A stretch of DNA of 64,000 nt from Fen-1254 sp963769605 (lineage in GTDB: Bacteria > Bacteroidota > Ignavibacteria > UBA10030), in assembly GCA_963769605.1 (NCBI GenBank), contig CAVYML010000003.1:248001-312000 (forward strand). The letters are read 5' to 3'. Shown piece after piece: positions 35,645 through 44,452 of the stretch (positions within the stretch are counted from its first letter, which is position 1; each line of letters starts with the position of its first letter). The translations under genes were made by a program, and so were the position numbers. The notes beneath the pieces are model-generated. The model was not told the origin of the DNA, did not search any database, and saw nothing but the letters and a program-made list of their open reading frames with translations.

Positions 35645-37531
35645 ATGCGTATTCCAGATGAGAAAATAGAAGATGTTCGCCGTTCGAGCGATATCGTGGA
35701 TGTTCTTTCTCCCTATGTCCGGTTTAAAAAACGCGGAAAGAACTACATAGGGCTTTGTCCATTCCATAAAGAAAAAACTCCTTCCTTTACTGTGAGCGCG
35801 GAAAAGCAAATGTACCATTGTTTCGGATGCTCCAAGGGAGGAAATGTCTTTACGTTCGTTATGGAAATGGAAAAGGTTTCCTTTGTCGAGGCGGTTCGAT
35901 CTTTAGCCGCCCGTGCCGGCATTGAACTTCCCGACGATTCGCAAATCTCTTCCGAACAGAAAACCGAATCGGATCAATTGCTTGCCGCATGCCGGTTTGC
36001 CGGCATCGTTTTCTATGAAAATCTGGTAAAAAGCGATGAAGGAAAATCAGCGCTTGAATATTTTCACAAGCGCGGATTCATGGACGAAACGATCCGCACA
36101 TTCGGATTAGGATACTCGCTGAATTCCTGGGATGCATTTATTCTGCGTGCGAAAGCGGAAGGGTTCAGTTCTGAAGTTTTAGTCAAAGCGGGACTTGCGC
36201 GCGCGAGAGACGACGGTTCGTCGTACGATTATTTCCGGGGACGAGCGATGTTTCCGATTTTTTCCACAGTCGGCCGTGTGATCGGTTTCGGCGCCCGAAA
36301 AATGCGGGAAGACGATCCGGTTGCAGGAAAATATATCAATTCCCCGGAAACGCCGATCTATAATAAAAGCCGCGTCCTCTTCGGCCTTTCGCATGCAAAA
36401 GAAGCGATACGTCATGAAGAGAGCGTTCTCATGGTGGAAGGCTACGCAGATCTTATTTCACTTTATCAAGCCGGAATTCAAAACGTCGTGGCATCCAGCG
36501 GGACAGCTCTGACCGAAGAACAGCTAACGTTGATCGGTCATTATACGCACAACCTGACTTTAATATACGACGGCGACTCAGCCGGTTCGAACGCTACTAT
36601 CCGCGGTATCGATCTGGCGCTGGCTCAGGATTTCGATATCAATATCGTGGAACTGCCGGAAGAAGAAGATCCCGATTCGTTTGTTCAAAAGAACGGCGGA
36701 ATTGCATTCAAAGAACTTATGAAGAGCGCGGTTTCCTTTATAGAATTCAAGACAAAAAAATATTTAGCCGCAGGGGTTCTGGCAACTCCTGCAGGAAAAA
36801 CGAATGCTCTTCGTTCCATCGTTCAATCCATCGCCAGGATCAACGATGAACTAAAGCGCAATATTTTTATTAAGGACGTATCGGATAAATTTCAGATATA
36901 CGAAAGCGTTCTCTTCCGCGAGCTCGACCGCGCTCTTGCACAGGAGAAAAAGGATTCGCGCCGCTCCTTCGAAACCGCACGCTCTGCCGAGCGAAGAGAG
37001 CCGGAAGCTGTCGAACCGGCGAAATCCGCCTCTCCGGCTATTTTACCCGAGGAAAAAGATCTTCTCAAAATATTCTTGGAAGGGAATTTCGAAGTTATCC
37101 GGTTTGTTCTCTCTCATATAGGTATCGATCAAATAACCGATACACATGTCCGCGTCATTCTTCAGAATATACTCGATATGACGGATGAATCCGGATCGTT
37201 TGACGTGAACCGGCTTATGGCAGAGATACAGGATCCGGAAATGAAAGGCTTGATCAGCGATGCCCTGGTGAGCAAATACGAGCTAAGCCGCGGCTGGCTC
37301 GAGATGGAAAAAGAAATCGATGAACCGAATCCATGGAAGATTGCCCGCGATGCCGTTGTGGCGATTCAAAAAAAGAATATTTTAAAAGAAATGGAACAAA
37401 ACGAACGCAGCCTCAAAGAAGTTATGCAGCAAAGAGGAGACACTATGCCGTATATGCAGAGACATGAAGAGTTGAAGAAAATACAGCGAGAGTTGAATTC
37501 TCCCGAGTATTTAAAAGTGAAAACACAATAG
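35645..37531 (+). CDS. dnaG: DNA primase
   Basis: The 628-residue protein is a complete bacterial primase. It has the N-terminal CHC2 zinc site (CPFHKEKTPSF...YHCFGCSKGGNVF, about residues 39-73), the RNA-polymerase core (about 120-240, FRGRAMFPIFSTVGRVIGFGARKM), the TOPRIM domain (VLMVEGYADLISLYQAG and YDGDSAGSNAT for the metal-binding acidic residues), and a C-terminal region (about 440-628) that should contact the DnaB helicase. It synthesises RNA primers at the replication fork. It heads a run of genes with the ferredoxin and reductase, 12 bases and 9 bases apart. Confidence 0.97.
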   Translation: MRIPDEKIEDVRRSSDIVDVLSPYVRFKKRGKNYIGLCPFHKEKTPSFTVSAEKQMYHCFGCSKGGNVFTFVMEMEKVSFVEAVRSLAARAGIELPDDSQISSEQKTESDQLLAACRFAGIVFYENLVKSDEGKSALEYFHKRGFMDETIRTFGLGYSLNSWDAFILRAKAEGFSSEVLVKAGLARARDDGSSYDYFRGRAMFPIFSTVGRVIGFGARKMREDDPVAGKYINSPETPIYNKSRVLFGLSHAKEAIRHEESVLMVEGYADLISLYQAGIQNVVASSGTALTEEQLTLIGHYTHNLTLIYDGDSAGSNATIRGIDLALAQDFDINIVELPEEEDPDSFVQKNGGIAFKELMKSAVSFIEFKTKKYLAAGVLATPAGKTNALRSIVQSIARINDELKRNIFIKDVSDKFQIYESVLFRELDRALAQEKKDSRRSFETARSAERREPEAVEPAKSASPAILPEEKDLLKIFLEGNFEVIRFVLSHIGIDQITDTHVRVILQNILDMTDESGSFDVNRLMAEIQDPEMKGLISDALVSKYELSRGWLEMEKEIDEPNPWKIARDAVVAIQKKNILKEMEQNERSLKEVMQQRGDTMPYMQRHEELKKIQRELNSPEYLKVKTQ

Positions 37532-37543
37532 AGGATTGATCCG

Positions 37544-37807
37544 ATGCCACGAAAAACTCCACTCATGATTTATATCACGCCCGGCAAATGCGATTTTTGC
37601 GGCTGCTGTGTAGGCGTATGTCCGGAAGATGCCATCGAACTTATGGAATCACGGATATCTATAATTGACGAACGCTGCACGAATTGCAGTAAATGCGTAT
37701 GGGCATGTCCGTGGGAAGTTATTAAATTTCATAGAGAAGGCGTTGCAGAGCTTCCCTCCCAACAGCCGATGTTTTTGAATGCTGTGCAAATTGAACAAAG
37801 CAAGTAG
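37544..37807 (+). CDS. 2[4Fe-4S] ferredoxin-type protein
   Basis: The 87-residue protein contains two CxxCxxCxxxCP clusters: CDFCGCCVGVCP (about residues 15-26) and CTNCSKCVWACP (about 45-56). This is enough for two [4Fe-4S] centres. It lies 12 bases after dnaG and 9 bases before the geranylgeranyl reductase-like gene, so it is probably the electron donor of that reductase. It lacks the short chain spacing of soluble clostridial ferredoxins but has the same fold pattern. Confidence 0.93.
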   Translation: MPRKTPLMIYITPGKCDFCGCCVGVCPEDAIELMESRISIIDERCTNCSKCVWACPWEVIKFHREGVAELPSQQPMFLNAVQIEQSK

Positions 37808-37816
37808 GATAACAGA

Positions 37817-38986
37817 ATGAAAAAAGAATATGATGTCATTGTTGTCGGCGGTGGTCCTGCCGGATCTACTGCTGCACGTTATGCGGCCTCAGGAGGTGCT
37901 TCTGTTTTGATGCTGGAAAAAGACCGCGATATCGGATATCCGGTACGCTGCGGCGAAGCGGTGAGTCATGAAGGCGTAACACAGTTCATCGAACCGGATT
38001 CGAAATGGATCGCTGCGACTGTTACAAAATTCCGTCTTGTCGCTCCAAATGGAAAAGAAGTTATTCCGCTTTTAGATGGAACCGGATACGTCCTGGAACG
38101 CCGCTTGTTCGATTATGCAGTGGCGAAACTTGCCGCAGAAGAAGGAGCGGAGATTGTCACAAAAGCATATGTCTACGATCTGCTGACCGATTCGGCGGGG
38201 GGTGCTGCGGGCGTTAAAGCGCTGATTAAAGATAAACGGGTCGAAATCCGTTCTCGTGTCGTGATTGGAGCGGACGGCGTAGAGGGCCGGGTTGGGCGAT
38301 GGGCCGGAATCGATTCCGTTTGTTCCATCCACGACATGGAAAGCTGCGCGCAGATGACACTGAGCGGAATCGATGTCGTCCAAGACCGTTTGGATTTTTA
38401 TTTCGGCGAGGAACTTGCTCCCGGCGGCTACCTGTGGGTTTTTCCCAAGGGGAAAAATTCCGCAAATGTCGGCATCGGTATTTCCGTCGAAGAGGCGAAG
38501 AAGAAATCCGCAATAAAATATCTGGAAGAATTTGTGGACCGGGTTTTTCCGAATGCCGCAATGCTGACCCGCATTGCAGGCGGCGTGCCTTGTGCTGCAA
38601 CGTGCGACACACTTGTTAAGAACAACGTCATGCTGGTCGGCGATGCGGGACATCAGGTCAACCCGACCTCCGGCGGCGGCATTATCAGCGGCATGATCGG
38701 CGGCATGATAGCTGGACAGGTTGCTTCGGAAGCAATCAAAGCGAACGATTTATCACTTCTGCCGGAATACCAAAAGCGCTGGCAAAAACGTCTCGGCTGG
38801 CGGCACGAAGTGTTCTATACTATTAAAGAGGCGATCTCCGATTTTTCCAACGAGACGCTGAACTCCATTGCAGAGTCCGCTTTGAAACTGCCGGAAGGCA
38901 AGAGAACGCTCGGCGGAATTTTCCGGGCAGCGCTGTGGAACAAGCCGTCGCTTTTAATTGATGTTGCGAAAGTGTTTATTTCTTAA
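37817..38986 (+). CDS. Geranylgeranyl reductase-family flavoprotein
   Basis: The 389-residue FAD protein opens with the dinucleotide-binding motif VVGGGPAGSTAARYAA and DRDIGYPVRCGEAV (the CGEAV signature), has GADGVEGRVGRWAG, and the second FAD motif MLVGDAGHQVNPTSGGGIISGM. It belongs to the geranylgeranyl reductase family, which saturates double bonds in isoprenoid chains. With a ferredoxin partner next to it, it may reduce a quinone or lipid prenyl chain (compare menaquinone side-chain reductases). The alternative, a different isoprenoid substrate, cannot be excluded. Confidence 0.93.
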   Translation: MKKEYDVIVVGGGPAGSTAARYAASGGASVLMLEKDRDIGYPVRCGEAVSHEGVTQFIEPDSKWIAATVTKFRLVAPNGKEVIPLLDGTGYVLERRLFDYAVAKLAAEEGAEIVTKAYVYDLLTDSAGGAAGVKALIKDKRVEIRSRVVIGADGVEGRVGRWAGIDSVCSIHDMESCAQMTLSGIDVVQDRLDFYFGEELAPGGYLWVFPKGKNSANVGIGISVEEAKKKSAIKYLEEFVDRVFPNAAMLTRIAGGVPCAATCDTLVKNNVMLVGDAGHQVNPTSGGGIISGMIGGMIAGQVASEAIKANDLSLLPEYQKRWQKRLGWRHEVFYTIKEAISDFSNETLNSIAESALKLPEGKRTLGGIFRAALWNKPSLLIDVAKVFIS

Positions 38987-39306
38987 AAAGAATACAGGAG
39001 ACAGAAGTCAGGAGACAGAATTTAGGAGTCAGGAGTCAGGAGTTAGAAGAAAGAGAACAGGAGATACGGAGCAGAAGGAATATATCTTTCTATTTTCTTG
39101 TATCCCATATTCTATCTTCTATCTTCTAAATTCTTACTTCTTGCTTCTTACTTCTGTCTCCTTCTCTCCGTTGCTTTTCCTGCAATTTTTGGCTTAATTT
39201 ATACGATTGAAGAGTCTCAACTATGTCGTTCCCGATGCACGAATCGGGGAATTCGGATCTTTATAAACAGATAATTCTTTTTGATAACCTTAATTTGGAG
39301 ATAAAC
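38987..39306. other. Purine-rich then pyrimidine-rich repeat region before enolase
   Basis: 320 bases that hold a GGAGTCA/GGAGACAGAA repeat tract (about 38993-39065) and a complementary CTTCTTACTTCTG tract (about 39108-39168). A weak hairpin could form between them. The enolase ribosome site is at the right end. No gene is called; small open frames here are artefacts of the repeats. Confidence 0.65.
38993..39168. repeat. GGAGTCA/ACAGAAG tract and its complementary CTTCTTACTTCTG tract
   Basis: The left tract has repeated GGAGACAGAA, GGAGTCAGGAGTCAGGAG and AGAAGAAAGAGAACAGGAG units. The right tract (TCTTCTATCTTCT, CTTACTTCTTGCTTCT, ACTTCTGTCTCC) is roughly the reverse complement, so the pair may form an imperfect stem. 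It directly follows the reductase stop codon. Confidence 0.7.
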
Positions 39307-40602
39307 ATGTCACAAGTTATTACAGATGTATGGGCACGTGAGATACTTGACTCGCGCGGCAATCCTACAATTGAAGTGGATGTCGAACTCGAAGACGGCA
39401 CTGTCGGCCGTGCCGGAATTCCGAGCGGCGCTTCTACAGGTGAAAACGAGGCGGTTGAACTCCGCGACGGCGATAAGTCGCGCTACTTAGGCAAAGGCGT
39501 TTTGAAGGCCGTTGAAAATGTAAATACTATTATAAGCGAAGAAGTAATCGGGTTCGATGCGACCGATCAGGTGGGTATCGACAAGATGATGATAGCGCTC
39601 GACGGCACGCCGACAAAAGGCAAGCTCGGCGCGAACGCAATTCTGGGTGTTTCGCTGGCAGTTGCAAAAGCATCGGCGGCATCGCTCAATGTTCCGCTCT
39701 ATCATTATATCGGCGGCACGAATGCGAAAGTTTTACCCGCTCCGATGATGAACATCATTAACGGCGGTTCACACGCGGATAATAACGTCGATTTTCAGGA
39801 ATTTATGATTTTCCCGATTGGCCTACCGACATTCGCAGAAGCTCTGCGAACGGGCTCGGAAGTATTTCATACACTCAAGGGTGTACTGAAGAAAAAGGGA
39901 TACAGCACAGCGGTCGGCGACGAAGGCGGCTTTGCTCCGAATTTAAAATCGAATGTCGAAGCGATTGAAGTGTTATTGGAAGCGATTACCAAGGCCGGCT
40001 ACACGCCGGGCGAACAGGTCTACATTGCGCTCGATCCCGCTGCGAGCGAATTTTACGATACGGAAAAAAAGAAATATGTTTTCCATAAATCGGATAAGTC
40101 GGAAAAATCCGCAGAAGAAATGGTAAAGTTCTGGGAAAACTGGGTAAAGCAGTATCCGATTGCATCTCTAGAAGACGGCATGGCAGAAGGAGACTGGGAC
40201 GGATGGAAGCTTTTGACCGATGCTGTCGGCAGCAAGATTCAATTGGTCGGCGACGATATATTTGTGACAAACGTCGAATATTTAGCCAAAGGCATCGCCA
40301 GAAGAGTGGCCAATTCGATACTTATTAAAGTGAACCAGATCGGCACGCTGACCGAAACTCTGGATGCGGTCGAGATGGCAAAGAGAGCTCATTACACGTC
40401 GGTGATCAGTCATCGTTCCGGCGAAACGGAAGACACCACGATTGCAGATATCGCAGTTGCAACAAATTGCGGAATGATCAAAACCGGATCTGCAAGCCGC
40501 ACCGACCGCATATCAAAATATAATCAGCTGCTGCGTATTGAAGAAGAACTCGATACAAATGCGATCTATGCAGGAAAATCGGCCGTGAACGCAAAGTTGT
40601 AA
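39307..40602 (+). CDS. eno: Enolase (phosphopyruvate hydratase)
   Basis: The 431-residue protein from ATG 39307 (MSQVITDVWAREILDSRGN) with GGAG seven bases before the ATG. It has the family hallmarks: REILDSRGNPTIEVDV, GASTGENEAVELRDGD, LGANAILGVSLAVAKASA, MNIINGGSHADNNVDFQEFM, GDEGGFAPN, SLEDGMAEGDWDGW, QLVGDDIFVTN and ILIKVNQIGTLTETLDAV, SHRSGETEDTTIAD. Lys and Glu active-site residues and metal-binding Asp/Glu are present. It interconverts 2-phosphoglycerate and phosphoenolpyruvate. An in-frame ATG at 39223 gives a non-family extension and is rejected. Confidence 0.98.
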   Translation: MSQVITDVWAREILDSRGNPTIEVDVELEDGTVGRAGIPSGASTGENEAVELRDGDKSRYLGKGVLKAVENVNTIISEEVIGFDATDQVGIDKMMIALDGTPTKGKLGANAILGVSLAVAKASAASLNVPLYHYIGGTNAKVLPAPMMNIINGGSHADNNVDFQEFMIFPIGLPTFAEALRTGSEVFHTLKGVLKKKGYSTAVGDEGGFAPNLKSNVEAIEVLLEAITKAGYTPGEQVYIALDPAASEFYDTEKKKYVFHKSDKSEKSAEEMVKFWENWVKQYPIASLEDGMAEGDWDGWKLLTDAVGSKIQLVGDDIFVTNVEYLAKGIARRVANSILIKVNQIGTLTETLDAVEMAKRAHYTSVISHRSGETEDTTIADIAVATNCGMIKTGSASRTDRISKYNQLLRIEEELDTNAIYAGKSAVNAKL

Positions 40603-40707
40603 TGAACAACGGTTCTTGCAGGGGTTTGCGGAAATGGATTCCTTTTCTGCCAACCTTTTCTTTTGCGCACATAATAAAGTAAGACATTTAAGAGGAAGGA
40701 TAAGACC

Positions 40708-42105
40708 ATGATTCCAAAAATAAAATTCGGTACAGATGGTTGGCGGGGTGTTATCGCGTCCGATTTTACATTCGATAACGTTGCAAAAGTTGCTCTGGCA
40801 ACGGCAAATTTTTACAAGAAGCATAAAAAAATCAAAAACGGCATCGTGGTAGGTTACGATGCGCGTTTCCTTTCACGGGAGTTTGCGGAGAAGGTCTCCG
40901 AAGTCATAGGCAATCGGGGAATCAAGGTTATTTTGTCGGATAAAATTTCTTCCACGCCGATGGTTTCGCTTTTGACCAAGAACCTCAATGCGGCGGCAGG
41001 AATTATCATCACAGCAAGCCACAACCCGGCGCGTTATAACGGCTACAAGATTAAAGGGGATTTCGGCGGGCCGGCATTTCCGGAAACAATCGCAAAGGTC
41101 GAAAAGGAACTAAAAAAAGTTATCAAGACCAATGTCGTATCGAAGAAATCGTTCGACGAATTGGTGGAAAAAGGGGCCATTCAACAGATCGATTTTACCG
41201 CGGCGTATGTGGCCGACGTGAAGAAGAAATTAAATATCGACGTTATTACATCTGCCGGAATCAAGATTGCGTACGATGCCATGCATGGAGCCGGACAGGG
41301 CGTCATGGAGCAGATCGTACCTTTGAAAGTTTCATTACGCGGGGATTTCAACCCGTCCTTCGGGGGAGCGCATCCCGAACCGCTGCCGCAGCATACCAAA
41401 GGTCTCGGTGAAGCAGTCGTGAAAGAAGGATGCGATATCGGCATTGCTACAGACGGCGACGCGGACCGAATCGGTGCCTACGATGAAAAAGGAAATTTTG
41501 TAGATTCGCACCGCATCTTTGCTCTTTTGCTGAAATACTTTGTGGAAGAAAAGCACCTGACCGGCGAAGTGGCGAAATCATTTTCCGTCAGCCAGTTGAT
41601 AGATCAATTGTGTAAGAAGCTTGGCGTGACATTGAATGAAACACCGGTCGGCTTTAAGTACCTCTGCCAATTGATGATCGAAAGGGACATTTTGATTGCG
41701 GGGGAAGAAAGCGGCGGGCTCGGCGTCAAAGGGCATTTACCGGAACGGGACGGTATTTATATCGGATTGATCCTCTGCGAAATTCTTGCTGTACGTAAGA
41801 AAAAGCTAAGCGAATTGGTGGAAGAACTGATGAACGAATTCGGATGGCATTATTACAACCGGTATGATGCGCATCTGACGGAAAAAGAGAAACAACGGAT
41901 CTTAAAAGCATATAAAAAAGGGGTCAAAGCAATTGCCGGTGTTCCGGTGCTTCGCGTGGAAACGAAAGATGGTTTCAAGCTCTTTATGGAAAATGGCTGG
42001 GTGCTTGTCCGCGCATCGGGAACCGAACCGCTTATCCGTTTTTATGCGGAAGCGGATTCGCCGGAAAAAGTGGAAACATTGCTCAAATGGGCACAAGCCG
42101 TATAG
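40708..42105 (+). CDS. Phosphoglucomutase/phosphomannomutase
   Basis: The 465-residue protein has the phospho-Ser loop IITASHNPARYNGYKIKGDFGGPAF, the metal-binding loop IATDGDADRIGAYDEKGNFV, the sugar-binding EESGGLG motif and the phosphate-binding RASGTEPLIRFYAEA. All four domains of the alpha-D-phosphohexomutase family are present. GGAAGG stands ten bases before the ATG. It links glycolysis to nucleotide-sugar and glycogen or cell-wall precursor synthesis. Precise preference for glucose or mannose cannot be read. It follows enolase after 105 bases and is followed by a terminator. Confidence 0.95.
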   Translation: MIPKIKFGTDGWRGVIASDFTFDNVAKVALATANFYKKHKKIKNGIVVGYDARFLSREFAEKVSEVIGNRGIKVILSDKISSTPMVSLLTKNLNAAAGIIITASHNPARYNGYKIKGDFGGPAFPETIAKVEKELKKVIKTNVVSKKSFDELVEKGAIQQIDFTAAYVADVKKKLNIDVITSAGIKIAYDAMHGAGQGVMEQIVPLKVSLRGDFNPSFGGAHPEPLPQHTKGLGEAVVKEGCDIGIATDGDADRIGAYDEKGNFVDSHRIFALLLKYFVEEKHLTGEVAKSFSVSQLIDQLCKKLGVTLNETPVGFKYLCQLMIERDILIAGEESGGLGVKGHLPERDGIYIGLILCEILAVRKKKLSELVEELMNEFGWHYYNRYDAHLTEKEKQRILKAYKKGVKAIAGVPVLRVETKDGFKLFMENGWVLVRASGTEPLIRFYAEADSPEKVETLLKWAQAV

Positions 42106-42133
42106 TCATGGATATAGATTATAATGAACATTC

Positions 42134-42169
42134 AAAGCCTCCGGATTCAGTTTTTGCGGAGGCTTTTTT
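42134..42169 (+). terminator. Rho-independent terminator of the mutase gene
   Basis: AAAGCCTCCG (42134-42143) pairs with CGGAGGCTTT (42157-42166), followed by a T run to 42169. The stem is ten base pairs with perfect complementarity. Confidence 0.95.
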
Positions 42170-42280
42170 AATGAAAGAAAGTAAAAAATATTTTTGTTTT
42201 TGCGGAACAAAATAACCCCTCCTTACGTTTAATATATTGACACACAAAAAGAAAAACCTTACCTCCTCCCTAAAAATAAG

Positions 42281-42309
42281 GAAGCCAGATTGTAAAAAAT
42301 CTGGCTTCT
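42281..42309 (-). terminator. Hairpin, probable terminator of the MacA/MacB operon
   Basis: GAAGCCAGATT (42281-42291) pairs with AATCTGGCTTC (42299-42309), 11 base pairs. On the minus strand it is followed by CCTTATTTTTAGG, a T-rich tail, consistent with termination after the permease gene that ends at 42453. Confidence 0.6.
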
Positions 42310-42317
42310 CTCTCCTT

Positions 42318-42450
42318 TAAAATTGCAAATATCAAATTTCAAATTGCAGATTTATTGGTTCTGAAAAACGTTCAAAGTGCTGCAGTGTTGCGGTTCGACG
42401 TAAAAAAAACGGTGAATGTAATCAAACCAAGAACCAAGAACCACGAACTC
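42318..42450. repeat. AAATTTCAAATTGCA and ACCAAGAACC short-unit repeats
   Basis: At 42318-42350 units such as AATTGCAAATATCAAATTTC occur in tandem; at 42422-42450 ACCAAGAACCAAGAACCACG occurs. They are unrelated to each other but both sit between convergent gene ends. Confidence 0.7.
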
Positions 42451-42452
42451 CT

Positions 42453-43670
42453 TTATTCATATCTCAATGCATCGATCGGATTCAGCATTGCGGCTTTGCG
42501 TGCCGGATAATACCCGAAGAATATTCCGATAATAAAGGAAAACCCAAACGAAAGCACAATGGAGAATACCGTAATGATCGTCGGCCATTTTGCAAGCGAG
42601 GAAATGACGGTCGAACCGACCACTCCAATGATGATGCCGATGATTCCTCCGAGTATACTCAGTACGAGCGCTTCAATAAGAAACTGGGTTAAGATATCTC
42701 TGCCGCGTGCACCGATCGACATCCGGATTCCGATTTCACGCGTACGTTCAGTCACCGAAACGAGCATAATATTCATAATACCGATGCCGCCGACTAAAAG
42801 CGAAACCGAAGCGATGCTGGCGAGCAGGATCGTAAGGATTTCCGTAGTCGCTGTTGCTGTATTGGCAATATCCGTCTGGTTGCGAATGGTGAAATCATCC
42901 GCGTCGCCTGGTGCAAGCTTATGGCGCATACGCAGCAAATCCGATATTTGCGATTGTGCGAGATTCATGGTCGTGGGAGAAGTTGCCGAAACCAGAATGT
43001 ATCGTAAAAAAGTCGTGAATTGCAGGCGTTTTAAAATAGTAGAATATGGAACGATCACAATATCGTCCTGATCCTGTCCCATGGCATTTTGACCTTTTTT
43101 GGTAAGGACGCCTATGACTTTAAATGGTTCGTTACGAATCCGGACAGTCTGATCGATGGGTGAGGTATCGGGAAAAAGATTATCGACAACCGTCTGTCCA
43201 AGCACACATACTTTTGCCGCTGTCTTGACGTCCGCATCGGTAAAAAATTCGCCGTCGGAAATAGTCCATAACCGTATGGACATGTAATCCGCACTTCCTC
43301 CTTCGATGCCGGTCTGCCAGTTCATGTCGCCGGAAATCACCTGTGCACTTGTGCGCGTGCCGGGAGATACGAAGGCAACAGCCGGGCATTCTTTCGGAAT
43401 GGCAAGAGCGTCGTCTTCAGTCAGTGTTGTCATTGTGCCTGCGCCGGTCCGTATGCTGCCCTGCTGCTGTGAACCGGGAAAAACGATGAGTACATTTGTT
43501 CCGAGTGCTGCAATTTGCTGCTTCACGGATATTTCCGCTCCCTGCCCGATGGCAAGCATAACAATAACTGCACCGACGCCGATAATAATACCAAGCATAG
43601 TCAGAAATGACCGCATTTTGTTGCGCTGGAGTGCGCGAAATGCCGACAGGAATATATTCAACATTTTCAT
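42453..43670 (-). CDS. MacB-type ABC permease
   Basis: The 405-residue permease has an N-terminal helix (MRSFLTMLGIIIGVGAVIVMLAIG), a MacB_PCD periplasmic domain (about 45-250), and three C-terminal helices with ERTREIGIRMSIGARGRDI. Its start overlaps the ATPase gene by four bases (ATGA-type), so translation is probably coupled. It forms the membrane half of a MacAB-like exporter with the adjacent ATPase and adaptor. The substrate (lipid, peptide or macrolide-like compound) is unknown. No TolC-type channel lies nearby. Confidence 0.95.
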   Translation of the reverse strand: MKMLNIFLSAFRALQRNKMRSFLTMLGIIIGVGAVIVMLAIGQGAEISVKQQIAALGTNVLIVFPGSQQQGSIRTGAGTMTTLTEDDALAIPKECPAVAFVSPGTRTSAQVISGDMNWQTGIEGGSADYMSIRLWTISDGEFFTDADVKTAAKVCVLGQTVVDNLFPDTSPIDQTVRIRNEPFKVIGVLTKKGQNAMGQDQDDIVIVPYSTILKRLQFTTFLRYILVSATSPTTMNLAQSQISDLLRMRHKLAPGDADDFTIRNQTDIANTATATTEILTILLASIASVSLLVGGIGIMNIMLVSVTERTREIGIRMSIGARGRDILTQFLIEALVLSILGGIIGIIIGVVGSTVISSLAKWPTIITVFSIVLSFGFSFIIGIFFGYYPARKAAMLNPIDALRYE

Positions 43671-44452
43671 GCTTCATCCTCCTCGTCGATGGCAGGCATA
43701 TCTTTCAGAACTTCGGATGCGATTTTGCGGCTCGTGTTGAGTTTGTCGGTCCGCACTCTGCCGTCGCGAAAAATAATCTGGCGCCGGGAAAATTGTGCTA
43801 TATCCGGCTCGTGTGTAACAATAAGAACCGTAATGCCGTTATCGTTCAATTGCTGGAAAATTTCCATCACTTCAACGCTTGTCCGGCTGTCCAGATTTCC
43901 GGTCGGTTCGTCGGCCAGCACGATGCTCGGATCGTTGACTAAGGCGCGGGCAATTGCGACACGCTGCTGCTGTCCGCCCGAAAGCTGGTTAGGATAATGA
44001 TGAACGCGGTCTCCAAGTCCTACGCGTTCAAGCGCTCGAATAGCTCTTTCCTTGCGAACTTTTCCCGGCGTGGAACCGTAGAGCAGCGGAAGTTCGACAT
44101 TTTCAATTGCGCTCGTTCTGGAAAGCAGATTAAAGCCCTGGAAAACGAAACCGATTTTATGATTCCGGATCTGTGCAAGGTTGTCCCGCGTTAATCCGCT
44201 GACATCGATATCGTCCAGCCTGTATATGCCCTTCGTCGGTTTGTCGAGGCAGCCGAGGATATTCATAAATGTAGATTTTCCGGATCCCGATGCTCCCATA
44301 ATAGCGACGAATTCGCCGTTATGAATTTCCAGGCTTACACCGCGCAGGGCATGCACTTCAATCTCACCCAGCTGATACAGTTTTGTCAGGTGTTCGACGC
44401 GGATAACCGTATCGTTCTTTTGCAGAGTGCGAGGTTCGATCCCGGTAATCAT
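43667..44452 (-). CDS. ABC transporter ATP-binding protein, MacB/LolD type
   Basis: The 261-residue ATPase has Walker A GASGSGKSTFMN, Q-loop VFQGFNLLSR, the ABC signature LSGGQQQRVAIARAL, Walker B IVLADEPTGNLDS and a His-switch VTHEPD. The LDKPTKG spacer and the NLD after Walker B place it in the MacB/LolD group. It overlaps the adaptor gene by four bases and the permease gene by four bases. This is the only exporter ATPase in the window and could in principle also serve the ATPase-less permease pair at 2638-5146. Confidence 0.97.
   Translation of the reverse strand: MITGIEPRTLQKNDTVIRVEHLTKLYQLGEIEVHALRGVSLEIHNGEFVAIMGASGSGKSTFMNILGCLDKPTKGIYRLDDIDVSGLTRDNLAQIRNHKIGFVFQGFNLLSRTSAIENVELPLLYGSTPGKVRKERAIRALERVGLGDRVHHYPNQLSGGQQQRVAIARALVNDPSIVLADEPTGNLDSRTSVEVMEIFQQLNDNGITVLIVTHEPDIAQFSRRQIIFRDGRVRTDKLNTSRKIASEVLKDMPAIDEEDEA

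Larger units (their letters stand above)
42106..42452. other. Convergent intergenic region with terminators and short repeats
   Basis: 347 bases between convergent genes. It contains the terminator at 42134-42169, a second hairpin at 42281-42309, and two short-unit repeat tracts at 42318-42350 (AAATTTCAAATTGCA-like) and 42422-42450 (ACCAAGAACC-like). Confidence 0.7.
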
